Positions 26,604 to 35,973 of a stretch of 64,000 nt of DNA are shown in pieces. The stretch is from Bacteroidota bacterium. GTDB lineage: Bacteria; Bacteroidota; Ignavibacteria; Ignavibacteriales; Ignavibacteriaceae. The stretch's first letter is position 1. Each line of letters starts with the position of its first letter. A program made the position numbers and the translations under genes. The stretch covers positions 1 through 64,000 of the forward strand of contig JACZTL010000016.1 in the NCBI GenBank assembly GCA_022573715.1, read 5' to 3'. The notes beneath the pieces were generated by a model. That model was not told the origin of the DNA, searched no databases, and saw nothing but the letters and a program-made list of their open reading frames with translations.

Positions 26604-27809
26604 ATGAGCAACATTAAAACAATTAAAGGTAGAATAGGAATATTAACTGGCGGCGGAGATGTACCGGGACTCAACCCGGCAATCCGGGCAATAACAATCA
26701 GAGCTTTGAGGGAAGGCTATGAAGTTATTGGTATCAAACGGGGCTGGGAAGGTTTGGTTGATATTATTAGGGATAAAGATGCTGATAACAGCGGAAACAT
26801 TGTAAAACTAACAGAAGAAATAGTAAACAAAACTGGAAGAACAGGCGGAACTTTTCTGCACACTTCCAGAACAAGAGCTACTTCAGTACCAGCCAAAAAT
26901 GTTCCCCATCATTTACGTGAAGATTATAATGATGATATGAACGATCTCACACCCGAAGTATTAAAAAATTTGGATTTTCTGGGTGTTGACTATTTGATAC
27001 CAATCGGTGGAGACGATACTTTAAGTTACGGTGTTCATCTTCACGATCATGGCGTTAAAGTAGTCGCAATACCAAAGACAATGGATAATGATGTTCCCGG
27101 AACCGATTATTGCATCGGTTTCAGTACCTGTATTACACGAACCATTGAAATGACTCACAACCTAAGAACTACAGCCGGCTCTCACGAAAGATTTTTAGTG
27201 ATCGAGGTCTTTGGTAGATACGCTGGATTTTCTGCACTGCTTCCTACAATGGCAGGTGCGGCAAACAGATGCATAATTCCCGAATATAAATTTAATATTG
27301 AAAGACTTACTGAACTTTTAGTAGAAGACAGGTACACAAATCCAAGCAGGTATTCCGTTGTTTTGGTTTCTGAAGGAGCTACGTACGAAGGAGGTGAAAT
27401 GATTTTTGAAGACCAGACTAAGGATATGTTCGGTCACAAAAAACTTGGCGGTATTGGTGATTTAATCTCTGCCGAACTGAAAGAACTTTCTTCAAAGTTT
27501 AACAATGGCAAAAGAATAAATGTTATTAACCAAAGATTGGGATATTTGGTAAGAAGCGGTGTACCCGATGCTTTAGATTCTATCGTTCCTATGGCTTACG
27601 GAAATTTGGCTTTGGATCTTATTTTACAGGGCATAACCGGAAAATTAGTAACGCTAAAAAAAGGTAAATACGGGAACGAAGACCTAAAAATTGTAACTAG
27701 CTTTAAAAAATTAGTAGATGTCGAAAAGTATTACAATACAAAAAGATTAAGACCTAATTATACAAGCTTCCACGATAAACCGTTTCTTATAATGACAAGC
27801 GATATGTAA
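26604..27809 (+). CDS. pfkA: 6-phosphofructokinase, predicted pyrophosphate-dependent type
   Basis: Phosphorylates fructose 6-phosphate at carbon 1. The 401-residue sequence has GILTGGGDVPGLNPAI, FLHTSRT, GGDDT, PKTMDNDVPGTD, GRYAGFSA and MAGAANRC. The two positions that separate donors are Asp138 (GGDDT; Gly in ATP enzymes such as E. coli Gly104) and Lys158 (PKTMDND; Gly124 in E. coli). Asp plus Lys is the signature of PPi-dependent enzymes (EC 2.7.1.90), so I predict PPi as donor, which would make the step reversible. It is a single gene with its own terminator-like hairpin, 150 bp before a sugar kinase. Confidence 0.88.
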   Translation: MSNIKTIKGRIGILTGGGDVPGLNPAIRAITIRALREGYEVIGIKRGWEGLVDIIRDKDADNSGNIVKLTEEIVNKTGRTGGTFLHTSRTRATSVPAKNVPHHLREDYNDDMNDLTPEVLKNLDFLGVDYLIPIGGDDTLSYGVHLHDHGVKVVAIPKTMDNDVPGTDYCIGFSTCITRTIEMTHNLRTTAGSHERFLVIEVFGRYAGFSALLPTMAGAANRCIIPEYKFNIERLTELLVEDRYTNPSRYSVVLVSEGATYEGGEMIFEDQTKDMFGHKKLGGIGDLISAELKELSSKFNNGKRINVINQRLGYLVRSGVPDALDSIVPMAYGNLALDLILQGITGKLVTLKKGKYGNEDLKIVTSFKKLVDVEKYYNTKRLRPNYTSFHDKPFLIMTSDM

Positions 27810-27815
27810 AAGATT

Positions 27816-27864
27816 AAATGGATATTGTAAAAAACCATTTGTTATAGTATCCATTTCCATTTTT
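27816..27864 (+). terminator. Terminator-like hairpin after the phosphofructokinase gene
   Basis: AAATGGATA (27816-27824) is the exact reverse complement of TATCCATTT (27848-27856), followed by CCATTTTT. The loop is long (23 nt), so efficiency is uncertain. Confidence 0.45.
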
Positions 27865-27959
27865 AAGAATAGCCAACCTTAACAATTCTTTAAAAATTTA
27901 CTCATATTAATTTCAATCCTGTACAAATTTGATTATTTTTCAATTAAAAAAATAATTTT

Positions 27960-28919
27960 ATGGACAAAGAAAAATATGCCCTCGGTGTAGATATCGGAGG
28001 GACAAACATAAAACTAGGAATTGTTTCTGGAACAGGGAAGATAATATTTAACACTTTGGTTCCTACCAACAGAGAAGGCGGTCCGGATGAAGTAATGTCA
28101 CAATTAAAAAAAGGAATTAAAGAAACAATATCCCAAAATGAATTAAATATTGTCGGTATCGGGATTGGAGCTGCAGGTTCTGTTTCATCAAAAAAAGGCA
28201 CTGTGTCTTATCCGCCTAATATACCGGGTTGGGATGTTATTAATGTGGTTGATATTATTAAGAATGAATTTAATCTGCCCATCTTTATAGATAACGATGC
28301 CAATGCTGCTGCAATAGGCGAAATGCTTTACGGAGCAGGTAAAGAATTTAATTCATTTGCTTTAGTTACACTTGGCACCGGGGTGGGGGGCGGACTTATC
28401 TTAAACCGTAAAATCTTTCATGGTGATTTTGGAGCAGCAGGTGAGATAGGTCATACAAGTATTGATTATAACGGAAGATTGTGCAATTGCGGTTCAAAAG
28501 GATGTGTTGAGGCATATGTTGGAAACCATTACTTGATGGATATAGTAAAAGAGGAACTGCCGAAACATAGGGATTCAGAAATTTTGAAATTAATTGATAA
28601 TAACACTGATTTACTAACACCAAAAATTATTAACGGAGCCGCTATTAACGGTGACGAATATGCTTTATTCATAATTGAAAGGGTTGGCTTTTATGTCGGT
28701 TCAGCTTTGTCTTCCGTAAGTAATTTGTTGGATATAGATAGTTTTATAATCGGTGGCGGAGTTTCTGCTTTTGGACAGCCGTTATTAATTTCAATAAAAA
28801 GAACATTGGAAGATAAAGTCTTAAAAACAATAAAGCATAGGATCAAAGTTTTTCCTGCTCAATTAAAAAATGAAGCCGGAATTGTCGGTTCTTCTTCATT
28901 GGTCTTTTATAATTTATAA
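27960..28919 (+). CDS. ROK-family sugar kinase, probably glucokinase
   Basis: A 319-residue protein of the ROK (repressor, ORF, kinase) group, here without a DNA-binding domain, so an enzyme. Visible: phosphate-binding GVDIGGTNIKLGI, catalytic DNDANAAAIGE, the TLGTGVGGGLI loop, and the zinc site GEIGHTSI ... CNCGSKGCVEAY with three Cys and a His. The most likely reaction is ATP + glucose to glucose 6-phosphate, feeding the phosphofructokinase encoded just upstream; other hexoses or N-acetylmannosamine cannot be excluded. Confidence 0.88.
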   Translation: MDKEKYALGVDIGGTNIKLGIVSGTGKIIFNTLVPTNREGGPDEVMSQLKKGIKETISQNELNIVGIGIGAAGSVSSKKGTVSYPPNIPGWDVINVVDIIKNEFNLPIFIDNDANAAAIGEMLYGAGKEFNSFALVTLGTGVGGGLILNRKIFHGDFGAAGEIGHTSIDYNGRLCNCGSKGCVEAYVGNHYLMDIVKEELPKHRDSEILKLIDNNTDLLTPKIINGAAINGDEYALFIIERVGFYVGSALSSVSNLLDIDSFIIGGGVSAFGQPLLISIKRTLEDKVLKTIKHRIKVFPAQLKNEAGIVGSSSLVFYNL

Positions 28920-28941
28920 TTTTTTAATGAGCATTGCATAA

Positions 28942-31512
28942 ATGAATTTATTCATTAAAACGATTTACATATTTACTGAAATTGTTTTGTTTTTTCTGTG
29001 CAGCAATTTTATCTTTGCTCAATCAATTACATCTTTAAAAAATCCGAAACCTGATTCACTTATTGTTAAAAAGATTAACAGCGATACTTTATTTACAAAA
29101 TCATCAAATCCATCCCCGGCTGATACAATTATATATGCTAGTTCACAGGACTCATTAATACTAAAAGTTAACGAGAAGAAGATGAATTTGTATGGCAAAA
29201 GCGAGATTAAATTTAAATCTACGAATTTAAAAAGTGCCGTTATTTATGTTGATTTTAACACTAACACAATACAAGCAAGGGGAATTGAATCAGACAGCAT
29301 TCCCGGTAATATGATAGGAACACCGGTTTTAATTGAGGGCGACGATGCTTACGCCGGTAGTAAAATAGATTACAATTTTAAAACTACAAGAGGAATGATA
29401 ACCGCCGCCAAAACATCTGACGGAGATACATATTACACAGGTGAAAAAATACATAAAGTAAATAACAACACATACTTTATCGCTGACGGAATTTTCACAA
29501 CGTGTGACCATGACCCACCTCATTACTATTTTTATTCGCCTAAAATGAAAATGGTACAAAACGAGCAGATAGTTGCAAGATGGGTTTGGCTTTATTTCGG
29601 TGGTGTTCCTTTCCCGGTACCCCTGCCGTTTGCAGTTTTTCCTATTCGTTCGGGCAGGCGTTCGGGAATTCTTCCACCGGCATTTGGCAGTGATGCGAGG
29701 TTCGGGCAATATTTATCCCGCTTCGGATATTTTTGGGCAATAAACGATTTTATGGATGTAAATCTTACTGCCGATTATTACACTCGTGGAAGTTTCAGCC
29801 TTGCAAGCAGATACAGATATGTTAAAAGATATGATTACAGCGGAAGTATTCAGCTTGGGTATAAATTTTTTAAAACGGGAGAAACAACAGATCTGAATAG
29901 AACAGAATCCAAAGATTGGCAGATAAGGTGGCAGCATCATCAAAATATAAATCCAACGATGAGATTAGATGTAAATATTGATTTTGTTTCATCAAATTAT
30001 CTTAACCTGACAAGCGTTGACCTTAGCCAGGTTTTAAGGAATGAAATTATATCAAATGCAACATTATTTAAAACCTGGGACGAATCAGGCAACAGTCTTG
30101 CAATAAATTACAGCAGGCGTCAGGTTATTCAAACGAACGATATAAACGAAGTACTACCCAGTATTAGATTCAGCAAAGCTCAAAGTTATCCCTTCAAAAA
30201 AAGTAGTGATTACAGCCATCAAAAATGGTACGAACTTTTCGGTTATAATTATAACGGGCAATTTCAAATTAACAGGAATAGAGTTGCCGGTGATTTAAAT
30301 TCGAGAGGAGGTTTCCTTCACACTATTGCAGCAAGTATGTCGCCTAAAGTAGGGCACTTTAGTATCTCTCCAACTTTTAATTATCAGGAAAGATGGTACA
30401 ACGAAAGAATTGAAAGAACTTTTGCAGGACTGGATGTTAACGGTGCCGATTCGATAATTACTAGAGATGTAAAAGAAATAAATTTTGTCAGAACATTCGG
30501 TATGGGTGTTTCTGCTTCCACAAGATTTTATGGAATGTTTAAACCGAATATTCTCGGTATTGCAGCTATAAGGCATAGTGTAAATCCAAGCATATCTTAC
30601 AACTACCAACCCGATTTTTCATCCCCAAAATGGGGATACTACGGAACGTATGTAAATTCAAAGGGAGAGACAGTAAAGTATAATAAATATGAAAGGGAAA
30701 TATACGGAGGTGCTCCGGCTGGTGAAAGGCAGAATATTTCTTTCAACATCGCAAATATATTTGAAATGAAAACTCAAGTTGATCCGACAGATACAACTTC
30801 TAAAGAAAAGAAAATACAGTTGTTGAATTTATCGGCAGGTATAAGTTATAATTTTGTTGCAGATAGTCTGAAACTTTCCAATATGTTCGTAAGCTATAGA
30901 ACCCAAGTAGGTAGTTTATTCAGCTTTTCGGGTTTCTCAAGTTTTACTTTCTATGATTATGTTGAGGGTGTTGGTTTTGTGAATAAATTCTTAATTGATG
31001 AAGGGAAAGGTCTGTTCAGAATGACCAGTTTTAATTTTTCAATTTCAACCCGTCTTGCGGGGAATAAATCAAAAGATGATATTAAAAAAGACAGCACAGA
31101 ACAAAAGGACGAACTGGCATTGATTCAGGAAAGTAATGTAATATCAAGAGGTTTGTATGCTGAGCGGGAAGCAGATTTTACAATACCATGGGATGTATCA
31201 TTAAATTTTAATTATTCAATATCTAAACCTACTCCTTCAGTAGCAAATGTATTTGCAAATATTAATGCTAATGTAAATTTCAATTTATCCCGTAATTGGA
31301 ATTTGTCCTTTACCGGCAGTTACGATTTTGAAAGGAAAGAACTCGTTGCACCCCAGATAAGAATATCACGTGACCTTCACGCCTGGATAATGAATTTTGT
31401 GTGGAATCCAATCGGCACATACAGGGGATACAGGTTAGAAATAAAGGTAAAAGCACCCCAGCTTTCTGATTTAAAACTGACAAAGAGAGACCAGTTCTTT
31501 AGCGGAAGGTAA
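28942..31512 (+). CDS. LptD-like outer-membrane LPS assembly protein
   Basis: An 856-residue protein with a signal peptide (~1-27, ending FAQS). Residues ~70-200 form the OstA/LptD beta-jellyroll (KMNLYGKSEIKFKSTNLKSA and DGDTYYTGEKIHKVNNNTYFIADGIFTTCDHDPPHYYF, split across strands), which receives lipopolysaccharide from LptA. The segment PLPFAVFPIRSGRRSGILPPAFG is a strong LptD marker at the start of the barrel. The rest is rich in alternating aromatic strands of a 26-stranded barrel. It resembles Bacteroidota LptD more than E. coli's. It is followed by an intergenic region with a terminator. Confidence 0.85.
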   Translation: MNLFIKTIYIFTEIVLFFLCSNFIFAQSITSLKNPKPDSLIVKKINSDTLFTKSSNPSPADTIIYASSQDSLILKVNEKKMNLYGKSEIKFKSTNLKSAVIYVDFNTNTIQARGIESDSIPGNMIGTPVLIEGDDAYAGSKIDYNFKTTRGMITAAKTSDGDTYYTGEKIHKVNNNTYFIADGIFTTCDHDPPHYYFYSPKMKMVQNEQIVARWVWLYFGGVPFPVPLPFAVFPIRSGRRSGILPPAFGSDARFGQYLSRFGYFWAINDFMDVNLTADYYTRGSFSLASRYRYVKRYDYSGSIQLGYKFFKTGETTDLNRTESKDWQIRWQHHQNINPTMRLDVNIDFVSSNYLNLTSVDLSQVLRNEIISNATLFKTWDESGNSLAINYSRRQVIQTNDINEVLPSIRFSKAQSYPFKKSSDYSHQKWYELFGYNYNGQFQINRNRVAGDLNSRGGFLHTIAASMSPKVGHFSISPTFNYQERWYNERIERTFAGLDVNGADSIITRDVKEINFVRTFGMGVSASTRFYGMFKPNILGIAAIRHSVNPSISYNYQPDFSSPKWGYYGTYVNSKGETVKYNKYEREIYGGAPAGERQNISFNIANIFEMKTQVDPTDTTSKEKKIQLLNLSAGISYNFVADSLKLSNMFVSYRTQVGSLFSFSGFSSFTFYDYVEGVGFVNKFLIDEGKGLFRMTSFNFSISTRLAGNKSKDDIKKDSTEQKDELALIQESNVISRGLYAEREADFTIPWDVSLNFNYSISKPTPSVANVFANINANVNFNLSRNWNLSFTGSYDFERKELVAPQIRISRDLHAWIMNFVWNPIGTYRGYRLEIKVKAPQLSDLKLTKRDQFFSGR

Positions 31513-31644
31513 ATATGAATTATGATTTACGATTTTAGATTTGTCCCTGCCTGAACTTTGTATTATTTCCATAATATCAATTACTATCGGTTCAATCCCT
31601 AAGGGATTGTCTTTATACCGGGACTACTAAATATTATAAACGTT

Positions 31645-31670
31645 TATTCCCTAACGGGAATATTTTTTTT
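31645..31670 (+). terminator. Intrinsic terminator downstream of the lptD-like gene
   Basis: TATTCCC (31645-31651) pairs perfectly with GGGAATA (31656-31662), loop TAAC, followed by eight T. A sister palindrome with the same CCCTAA core sits 36 bp upstream. Confidence 0.65.
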
Positions 31671-31914
31671 ACACGTTCTCCTTTAAGACTGTCAAGGTCG
31701 TACCGATACAGCCTTCAACACTCTTTTTGGAAAATGAAAATATACCGGATTTATCACAAAGATTTAGTAATCCTTTATTTAAAAGTTCTATAATTTTTTA
31801 AAATATCGCTGGGTTATATAATCTGATATTTGCCTAATTTTAAGATTTTTTAAGAACAATTGCACTCTTTTATATCTAACTATTATTTTACAGGAACTTT
31901 AATATACAGTGATT

Positions 31915-31942
31915 GGTAAAATTACCTTGTAAATGGTAATTT
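31915..31942. promoter_or_regulatory. Candidate operator with three GGTAA half-sites
   Basis: GGTAA (31915-31919), TTACC (31922-31926) and GGTAA (31935-31939) form two overlapping inverted repeats: GGTAAAATTACC and AAATTACC-N8-GGTAATTT, the latter perfect over 8-bp arms. It ends 26 bp before the ATG of the small membrane gene that leads into a TonB receptor. The layout suits a dimeric metal-responsive repressor, but the regulator is unknown. Confidence 0.45.
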
Positions 31943-31968
31943 AAAATGAGAATTTAATAGTCAAAATT

Positions 31969-32328
31969 ATGACATTTATATTTAATACATACCGGAAGAA
32001 AATCTCTATATATTTACTTTTTGCATATATTTTTGTTTCAATTCTTTCACTTCTTCATTACCACGAAATAGATCTTAATAAAACCAATTCAATTGCAAGT
32101 TCCAAAGCCAAGACTTTAACTGGATTGGGTACCTTTGATGGTCAGAATTTCATTTGTACAATACAGCAGAATTTTTTATTGCTACATAACACTTCCAAAA
32201 TTGATATTACCGTTCATTCTCCCGATCTTCAATACTTTGACAGCATAACAATTATTGAAAAAGTAAGTTATCAATCCCTCCTTAAATTCAACAACATAAA
32301 TTTACGTGCACCACCAATCTCCTCTTAA
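31969..32328 (+). CDS. Small single-TM protein upstream of a TonB receptor, DUF2946-like
   Basis: A 119-residue protein with one N-terminal hydrophobic segment (~12-30) followed at once by HYH (His30, His32), a lone Cys63 in FICTIQQNF, and an end reading NLRAPPISS. The layout of one helix, a His/Cys region and a C-terminal RAPP resembles the small DUF2946-type proteins often found before metal-related TonB receptors, but similarity is weak and I cannot assign a function. It lies 71 bp before the TonB receptor gene and just after the candidate operator. Confidence 0.55.
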   Translation: MTFIFNTYRKKISIYLLFAYIFVSILSLLHYHEIDLNKTNSIASSKAKTLTGLGTFDGQNFICTIQQNFLLLHNTSKIDITVHSPDLQYFDSITIIEKVSYQSLLKFNNINLRAPPISS

Positions 32329-32399
32329 TTCAATAATACTAATTTAAAGTTAACCGTTTTTTTTTGAATTTAGTTTAAGATTTAACTGGAGAAATATAG

Positions 32400-34649
32400 A
32401 TGCGATTAAAACCATTTTTATTTTGGGGATTACTACTATTATTTTTTTCAATAAATATCATCCCGCAAGAAAAATATTTAGTTAAAGGAATAGTGCTGCA
32501 TATAACCAACAATTCAGCTATTCCTGGTGTTAATGTTTTAATAAAAGGACTAAAGATTGGTACAGCAACAGACAAGAACGGACGGTATACATTTTCAGAT
32601 ATTAGAGCCGGTAAATATAGTATAAGATTTTCCTTTATTGGACATCGGTCAGTTGAAATTGAAGTAATTGTTCCTTCAGAAAAAGCTGAAAACTTATTAA
32701 TTACGATGGAAGAATCGGTTATAAATTTAGAAGATATTATAGTAACTGGTAATCCATTTTTAAGCGATCCTAAAAATATTTCACAGAATTCAATTTCTCT
32801 TTCAAATCTTGATCTTAAGATTAAACGAAGTTCTTCAGTGGCAGAAATGTTGAATTTTCAGCCAGGTATAGCAATGAGATCGTATGGAATTGCACCAAGC
32901 AGACCGGTTATACGGGGATTAAGTAACAACAGAGTTTTAATTTTAGAAGATGGTTTAAGAATGGGAGATCTTTCGAACTCTTCTTCTGATCATGCTATAT
33001 CGGTTGATGGGAGCGGACCTGAGAAGATTGAAATTGTAAGAGGTCCTTCTTCTCTTTTATATGGAAGCAATGCAATAGGCGGAGTTGTTAATGTTATTAC
33101 CGGATTAATACCTTCAATAATACCACAAGGGCTTTTTGGAAGTACTGATCTAAGTAGTAGGTCAGTAAATTCAGAATTTATGGGAAGAATTAAACTTGGG
33201 TACGGTATAGGAAGAATTTCCTTGCAGGGAGCATATTTCAATAGAGAGGCATCAGATTATAAAACACCTAAACGTGGTAAAGTAGAAAATTCTGATTTCA
33301 AAAATAACGGATTTAACTTCGGTGCTTCTTATATTCCTTACTGGGGTTTAATAGGTATTGGAGTAACCGGGTATAATTCTACGTATGGAATTCCTTTTGA
33401 TAAAAATAGTGAAAATGAAGAGGGGCCTGTTTTTATTGACATTAATAAAACCGAATACAGGTTTACTATCGACTTGGATTCCATTAAATCTTTTATTAGT
33501 TCTATCAGTGCTAAAGGAGGATTCCAGGATTATAAACATAGCGAGGTTTCTAAATTAACCGGAGAAATAGGCACAAGATTCTCTTTGAAGAGTCAGACTT
33601 TAGATATATCAATGAAACAAGGAAGAATAGATTTCTTACCCGGTTTGAAGGGAGTGTTTGGCATTTGGTTATTAAATCAGAATTATAAAGTTGAAGGAGA
33701 GGAAGCTTTAACACCAAATGCAGATTACTTAAGTTTTGCTTCTTATATATATGAACAACACCGTTTTGGAAATATAAATTTACAAGCAGGTGTTAGATAT
33801 GAGCAAAATAACATCTTTATACCATCAGCGGAAATAGCTGATTCATCTTTTGCTGAATCTGATAAGACTTTTCATACCATTTCCGGTTCTATTGGTTTTG
33901 TATATAACTTTCTTGAAGGATTTTCTGTATTCTCCAATGTAGCTAATGCGTTTAGATCCCCAACTGTTGAAGAAATTGCTTCTTATGGTATACACGCCGC
34001 AACAGGAAGTTTTGATATTGGAAATAAAAATCTTGGTGTTGAAAATAATATTGGCTTTGATATTGGACTTAGACTAAATGGCCGTAGATACTCGATTGAA
34101 ATTACAGGTTATTATAATTCTTTTGATAACTATATATTTAAACGTCCTACTTCAAAGTTTTTCTCTGAAGAGATAGGCATAAATGATTCAACAGGCTTTA
34201 AAGTTTTTAAATATACTCAGGTGGATGCAAATTTATTTGGAGCTGAATTAAAAGCTGTCTATGATTTTACCAATGGATTTTCAATTACTTTTGTATCAGA
34301 TTTTGTACAAGGAAAGAATAAAGAAACAGAAGAGTATTTACCGCAAATTCCTGCACTGCGATTATCAGTAGAACCAAGGTATGTTAGAGATTATTATTGG
34401 TTTGGCTTAAACCTGAAAATAGCAGGCGGACAGAATAAAGTGGCGCCCAACGAAACCCCTACTGCAGGATATGGAATAATCGATTTATATGGCGGTTTTA
34501 AATTAATCACGAATAATTTTATACATTCGTTTAATATTAGAATAGATAATCTTCTGAATCAACCTTACAAAGATCATTTATCTGCTATAAAGGAATTTGC
34601 ACCAATGCCTGGAAGAGGCATTTCAATTAATTATAATTTTATATTTTAA
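32400..34649 (+). CDS. TonB-dependent receptor with carboxypeptidase-like N-terminal domain
   Basis: A 749-residue outer-membrane receptor. The signal peptide (~1-21) is followed by a carboxypeptidase-regulatory-like beta domain (~25-105: VLHITNNSAIPGVNVLIKG, GRYTFSDIRAGKYSIRFSFIG), typical of Bacteroidota. The plug domain is at ~130-235 (RPVIRGLSNNRVLILEDGLRMGD, IEIVRGPSSLLYGSNAIGGVVNVIT), then the barrel, ending in an aromatic residue (YNFIF). It imports a ligand using TonB energy. The plug pattern, with NSSSDHA after the loop, resembles copper/zinc or siderophore receptors, consistent with its operator and small partner, but the ligand is not decided. Confidence 0.92.
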   Translation: MRLKPFLFWGLLLLFFSINIIPQEKYLVKGIVLHITNNSAIPGVNVLIKGLKIGTATDKNGRYTFSDIRAGKYSIRFSFIGHRSVEIEVIVPSEKAENLLITMEESVINLEDIIVTGNPFLSDPKNISQNSISLSNLDLKIKRSSSVAEMLNFQPGIAMRSYGIAPSRPVIRGLSNNRVLILEDGLRMGDLSNSSSDHAISVDGSGPEKIEIVRGPSSLLYGSNAIGGVVNVITGLIPSIIPQGLFGSTDLSSRSVNSEFMGRIKLGYGIGRISLQGAYFNREASDYKTPKRGKVENSDFKNNGFNFGASYIPYWGLIGIGVTGYNSTYGIPFDKNSENEEGPVFIDINKTEYRFTIDLDSIKSFISSISAKGGFQDYKHSEVSKLTGEIGTRFSLKSQTLDISMKQGRIDFLPGLKGVFGIWLLNQNYKVEGEEALTPNADYLSFASYIYEQHRFGNINLQAGVRYEQNNIFIPSAEIADSSFAESDKTFHTISGSIGFVYNFLEGFSVFSNVANAFRSPTVEEIASYGIHAATGSFDIGNKNLGVENNIGFDIGLRLNGRRYSIEITGYYNSFDNYIFKRPTSKFFSEEIGINDSTGFKVFKYTQVDANLFGAELKAVYDFTNGFSITFVSDFVQGKNKETEEYLPQIPALRLSVEPRYVRDYYWFGLNLKIAGGQNKVAPNETPTAGYGIIDLYGGFKLITNNFIHSFNIRIDNLLNQPYKDHLSAIKEFAPMPGRGISINYNFIF

Positions 34650-34890
34650 ACTCGTTAATATTTCAAATATAATTGAAATTAAAATTTTTGTCACACTATA
34701 TTTTTTATTTTTGTGTTTCGGAGTGATGGGTGTGATTCGTCTCTATCTGGCTAATGCCAAACTTCGCCGGGGTAACGATGAATATAATTTAACCTTGACC
34801 AATCCATTATTTTTATTTAGATTTAATCTTAATAATAATAAGATTTTCTAAAATAAGTATTAATCGAAGGAAAAAAGGAAATAACCAAAA

Positions 34891-35964
34891 ATGAAAAAGT
34901 TCTTCTTTATTGTACTTGCATTAACGACTGTATTGGTTCTTAATCAAGCATTATCAGCACAGGACGATTTTTTTGTTCCCAAAACAACAGTAGGCGGTTA
35001 CGGTGAACTGCACTATAATTACACAAAAACTGATGGCAGCAACAGTATAAAAACATTAGATTTTCACAGGTTCATTTTATTTGTCAGCCACAGCTGGTCT
35101 GAAAAATGGTCTTTCAAATCAGAGCTTGAACTTGAACATAATTTTGTAAATAGTGGGCAGGGAGAATTGGAGCTTGAACAGGCTTATATTAATTATCAAC
35201 CGAATGAAAATATTGGATTTCAGGCAGGTGTGATATTGCCCTCAATTGGTTTGATAAATCCTTATCACGAACCCCCTATTTTCTTAGGCGTTGAAAGACC
35301 TGATTACTCGAAATTTATAATTCCTACAACTTGGTTCGGCAACGGTGTCGCAGTATACGGAAATATTAAAGATATCTCATTTAAATTATCGGTAATGGAA
35401 GGACTCAACAGCGATAAATTCTCAGCTTCAAACGGAATAAGGAATGGAAGACAAAAAGGTTTTAAATCAGATGCAAGCAGGTTTTTGTACACCGCAAATA
35501 TCGATTATTTAGGTGTTCCGGGCTTACTAATAGGCGGCTCTTTTACATACAATGATGCAAAAGGGAAGACATCTCAAAACAGAATAATTCTTACTGAATT
35601 CCATGGAAAATATGACGCTAACAATGTAGTTGCGGTTTTTGAATACGGTAATATCAGTTATGAAAACGGAAATATTGAAAACTCAAAGGGTTATTATTTT
35701 GATCTTGGTTATAATCTGAAAAATATTTTCAAAACAGAGTCTGATATTATTCCGTTTTTCAGATATACCGATTACAACACTGCTGCAAATACAATCTCCG
35801 GCGGTACTATCGAAAATCAATATCACTTTTCAAAATGGATGATCGGTATTTCAATCAAACCAATTCCTTTTGTAGTCTTGAAGTTAGATTACGGACAAAA
35901 GGAAAGAGAACTTGGTAATGTTAAAACAAATTTATTTAATCTCGGTATCGGTTACATGTTCTAA
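34891..35964 (+). CDS. Outer-membrane porin, phosphate-selective porin O/P-like
   Basis: A 357-residue protein with a signal peptide (1-23, ending LSAQ). The mature part is a chain of amphipathic beta strands (GGYGELHYNYTKTDG, LDFHRFILFVSHSWSEKWSFKSELELEH, FQAGVILPSIGLINPYHEPP) ending in GYMF, a C-terminal Phe typical of BamA-assembled barrels. The pattern resembles OprO/OprP-type porins, but selectivity is unknown. It is the first gene of a five-gene cassette: the next gene starts 10 bp later and the others overlap or abut. Its start is preceded by AAGGAAA. Confidence 0.75.
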   Translation: MKKFFFIVLALTTVLVLNQALSAQDDFFVPKTTVGGYGELHYNYTKTDGSNSIKTLDFHRFILFVSHSWSEKWSFKSELELEHNFVNSGQGELELEQAYINYQPNENIGFQAGVILPSIGLINPYHEPPIFLGVERPDYSKFIIPTTWFGNGVAVYGNIKDISFKLSVMEGLNSDKFSASNGIRNGRQKGFKSDASRFLYTANIDYLGVPGLLIGGSFTYNDAKGKTSQNRIILTEFHGKYDANNVVAVFEYGNISYENGNIENSKGYYFDLGYNLKNIFKTESDIIPFFRYTDYNTAANTISGGTIENQYHFSKWMIGISIKPIPFVVLKLDYGQKERELGNVKTNLFNLGIGYMF

Positions 35965-35973
35965 AATAGATTT

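Larger units (their letters stand above)
31513..31968. other. 456-bp intergenic region: terminator, twin palindromes and operator-like repeat
   Basis: No gene is seen. It contains a palindrome CAATCCC/GGGATTG (31593-31609), a similar one forming the terminator at 31645-31670, and a three-half-site repeat at 31915-31942 close to the start of the following operon. The middle (31680-31900) is AT-rich with no structure I can support. Confidence 0.55.

Noticed and set aside
31969-32328. Firm DUF2946 assignment
   Set aside because: Only the layout and the RAPP ending agree; the Cys pair expected in that family is not visible, so it is left as a weak resemblance.
34597-34851. Open frame running from the TonB receptor tail into the gap
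   Set aside because: Its first part is a shifted reading of the receptor's last codons, it has no ribosome site and the peptide has no recognisable features.
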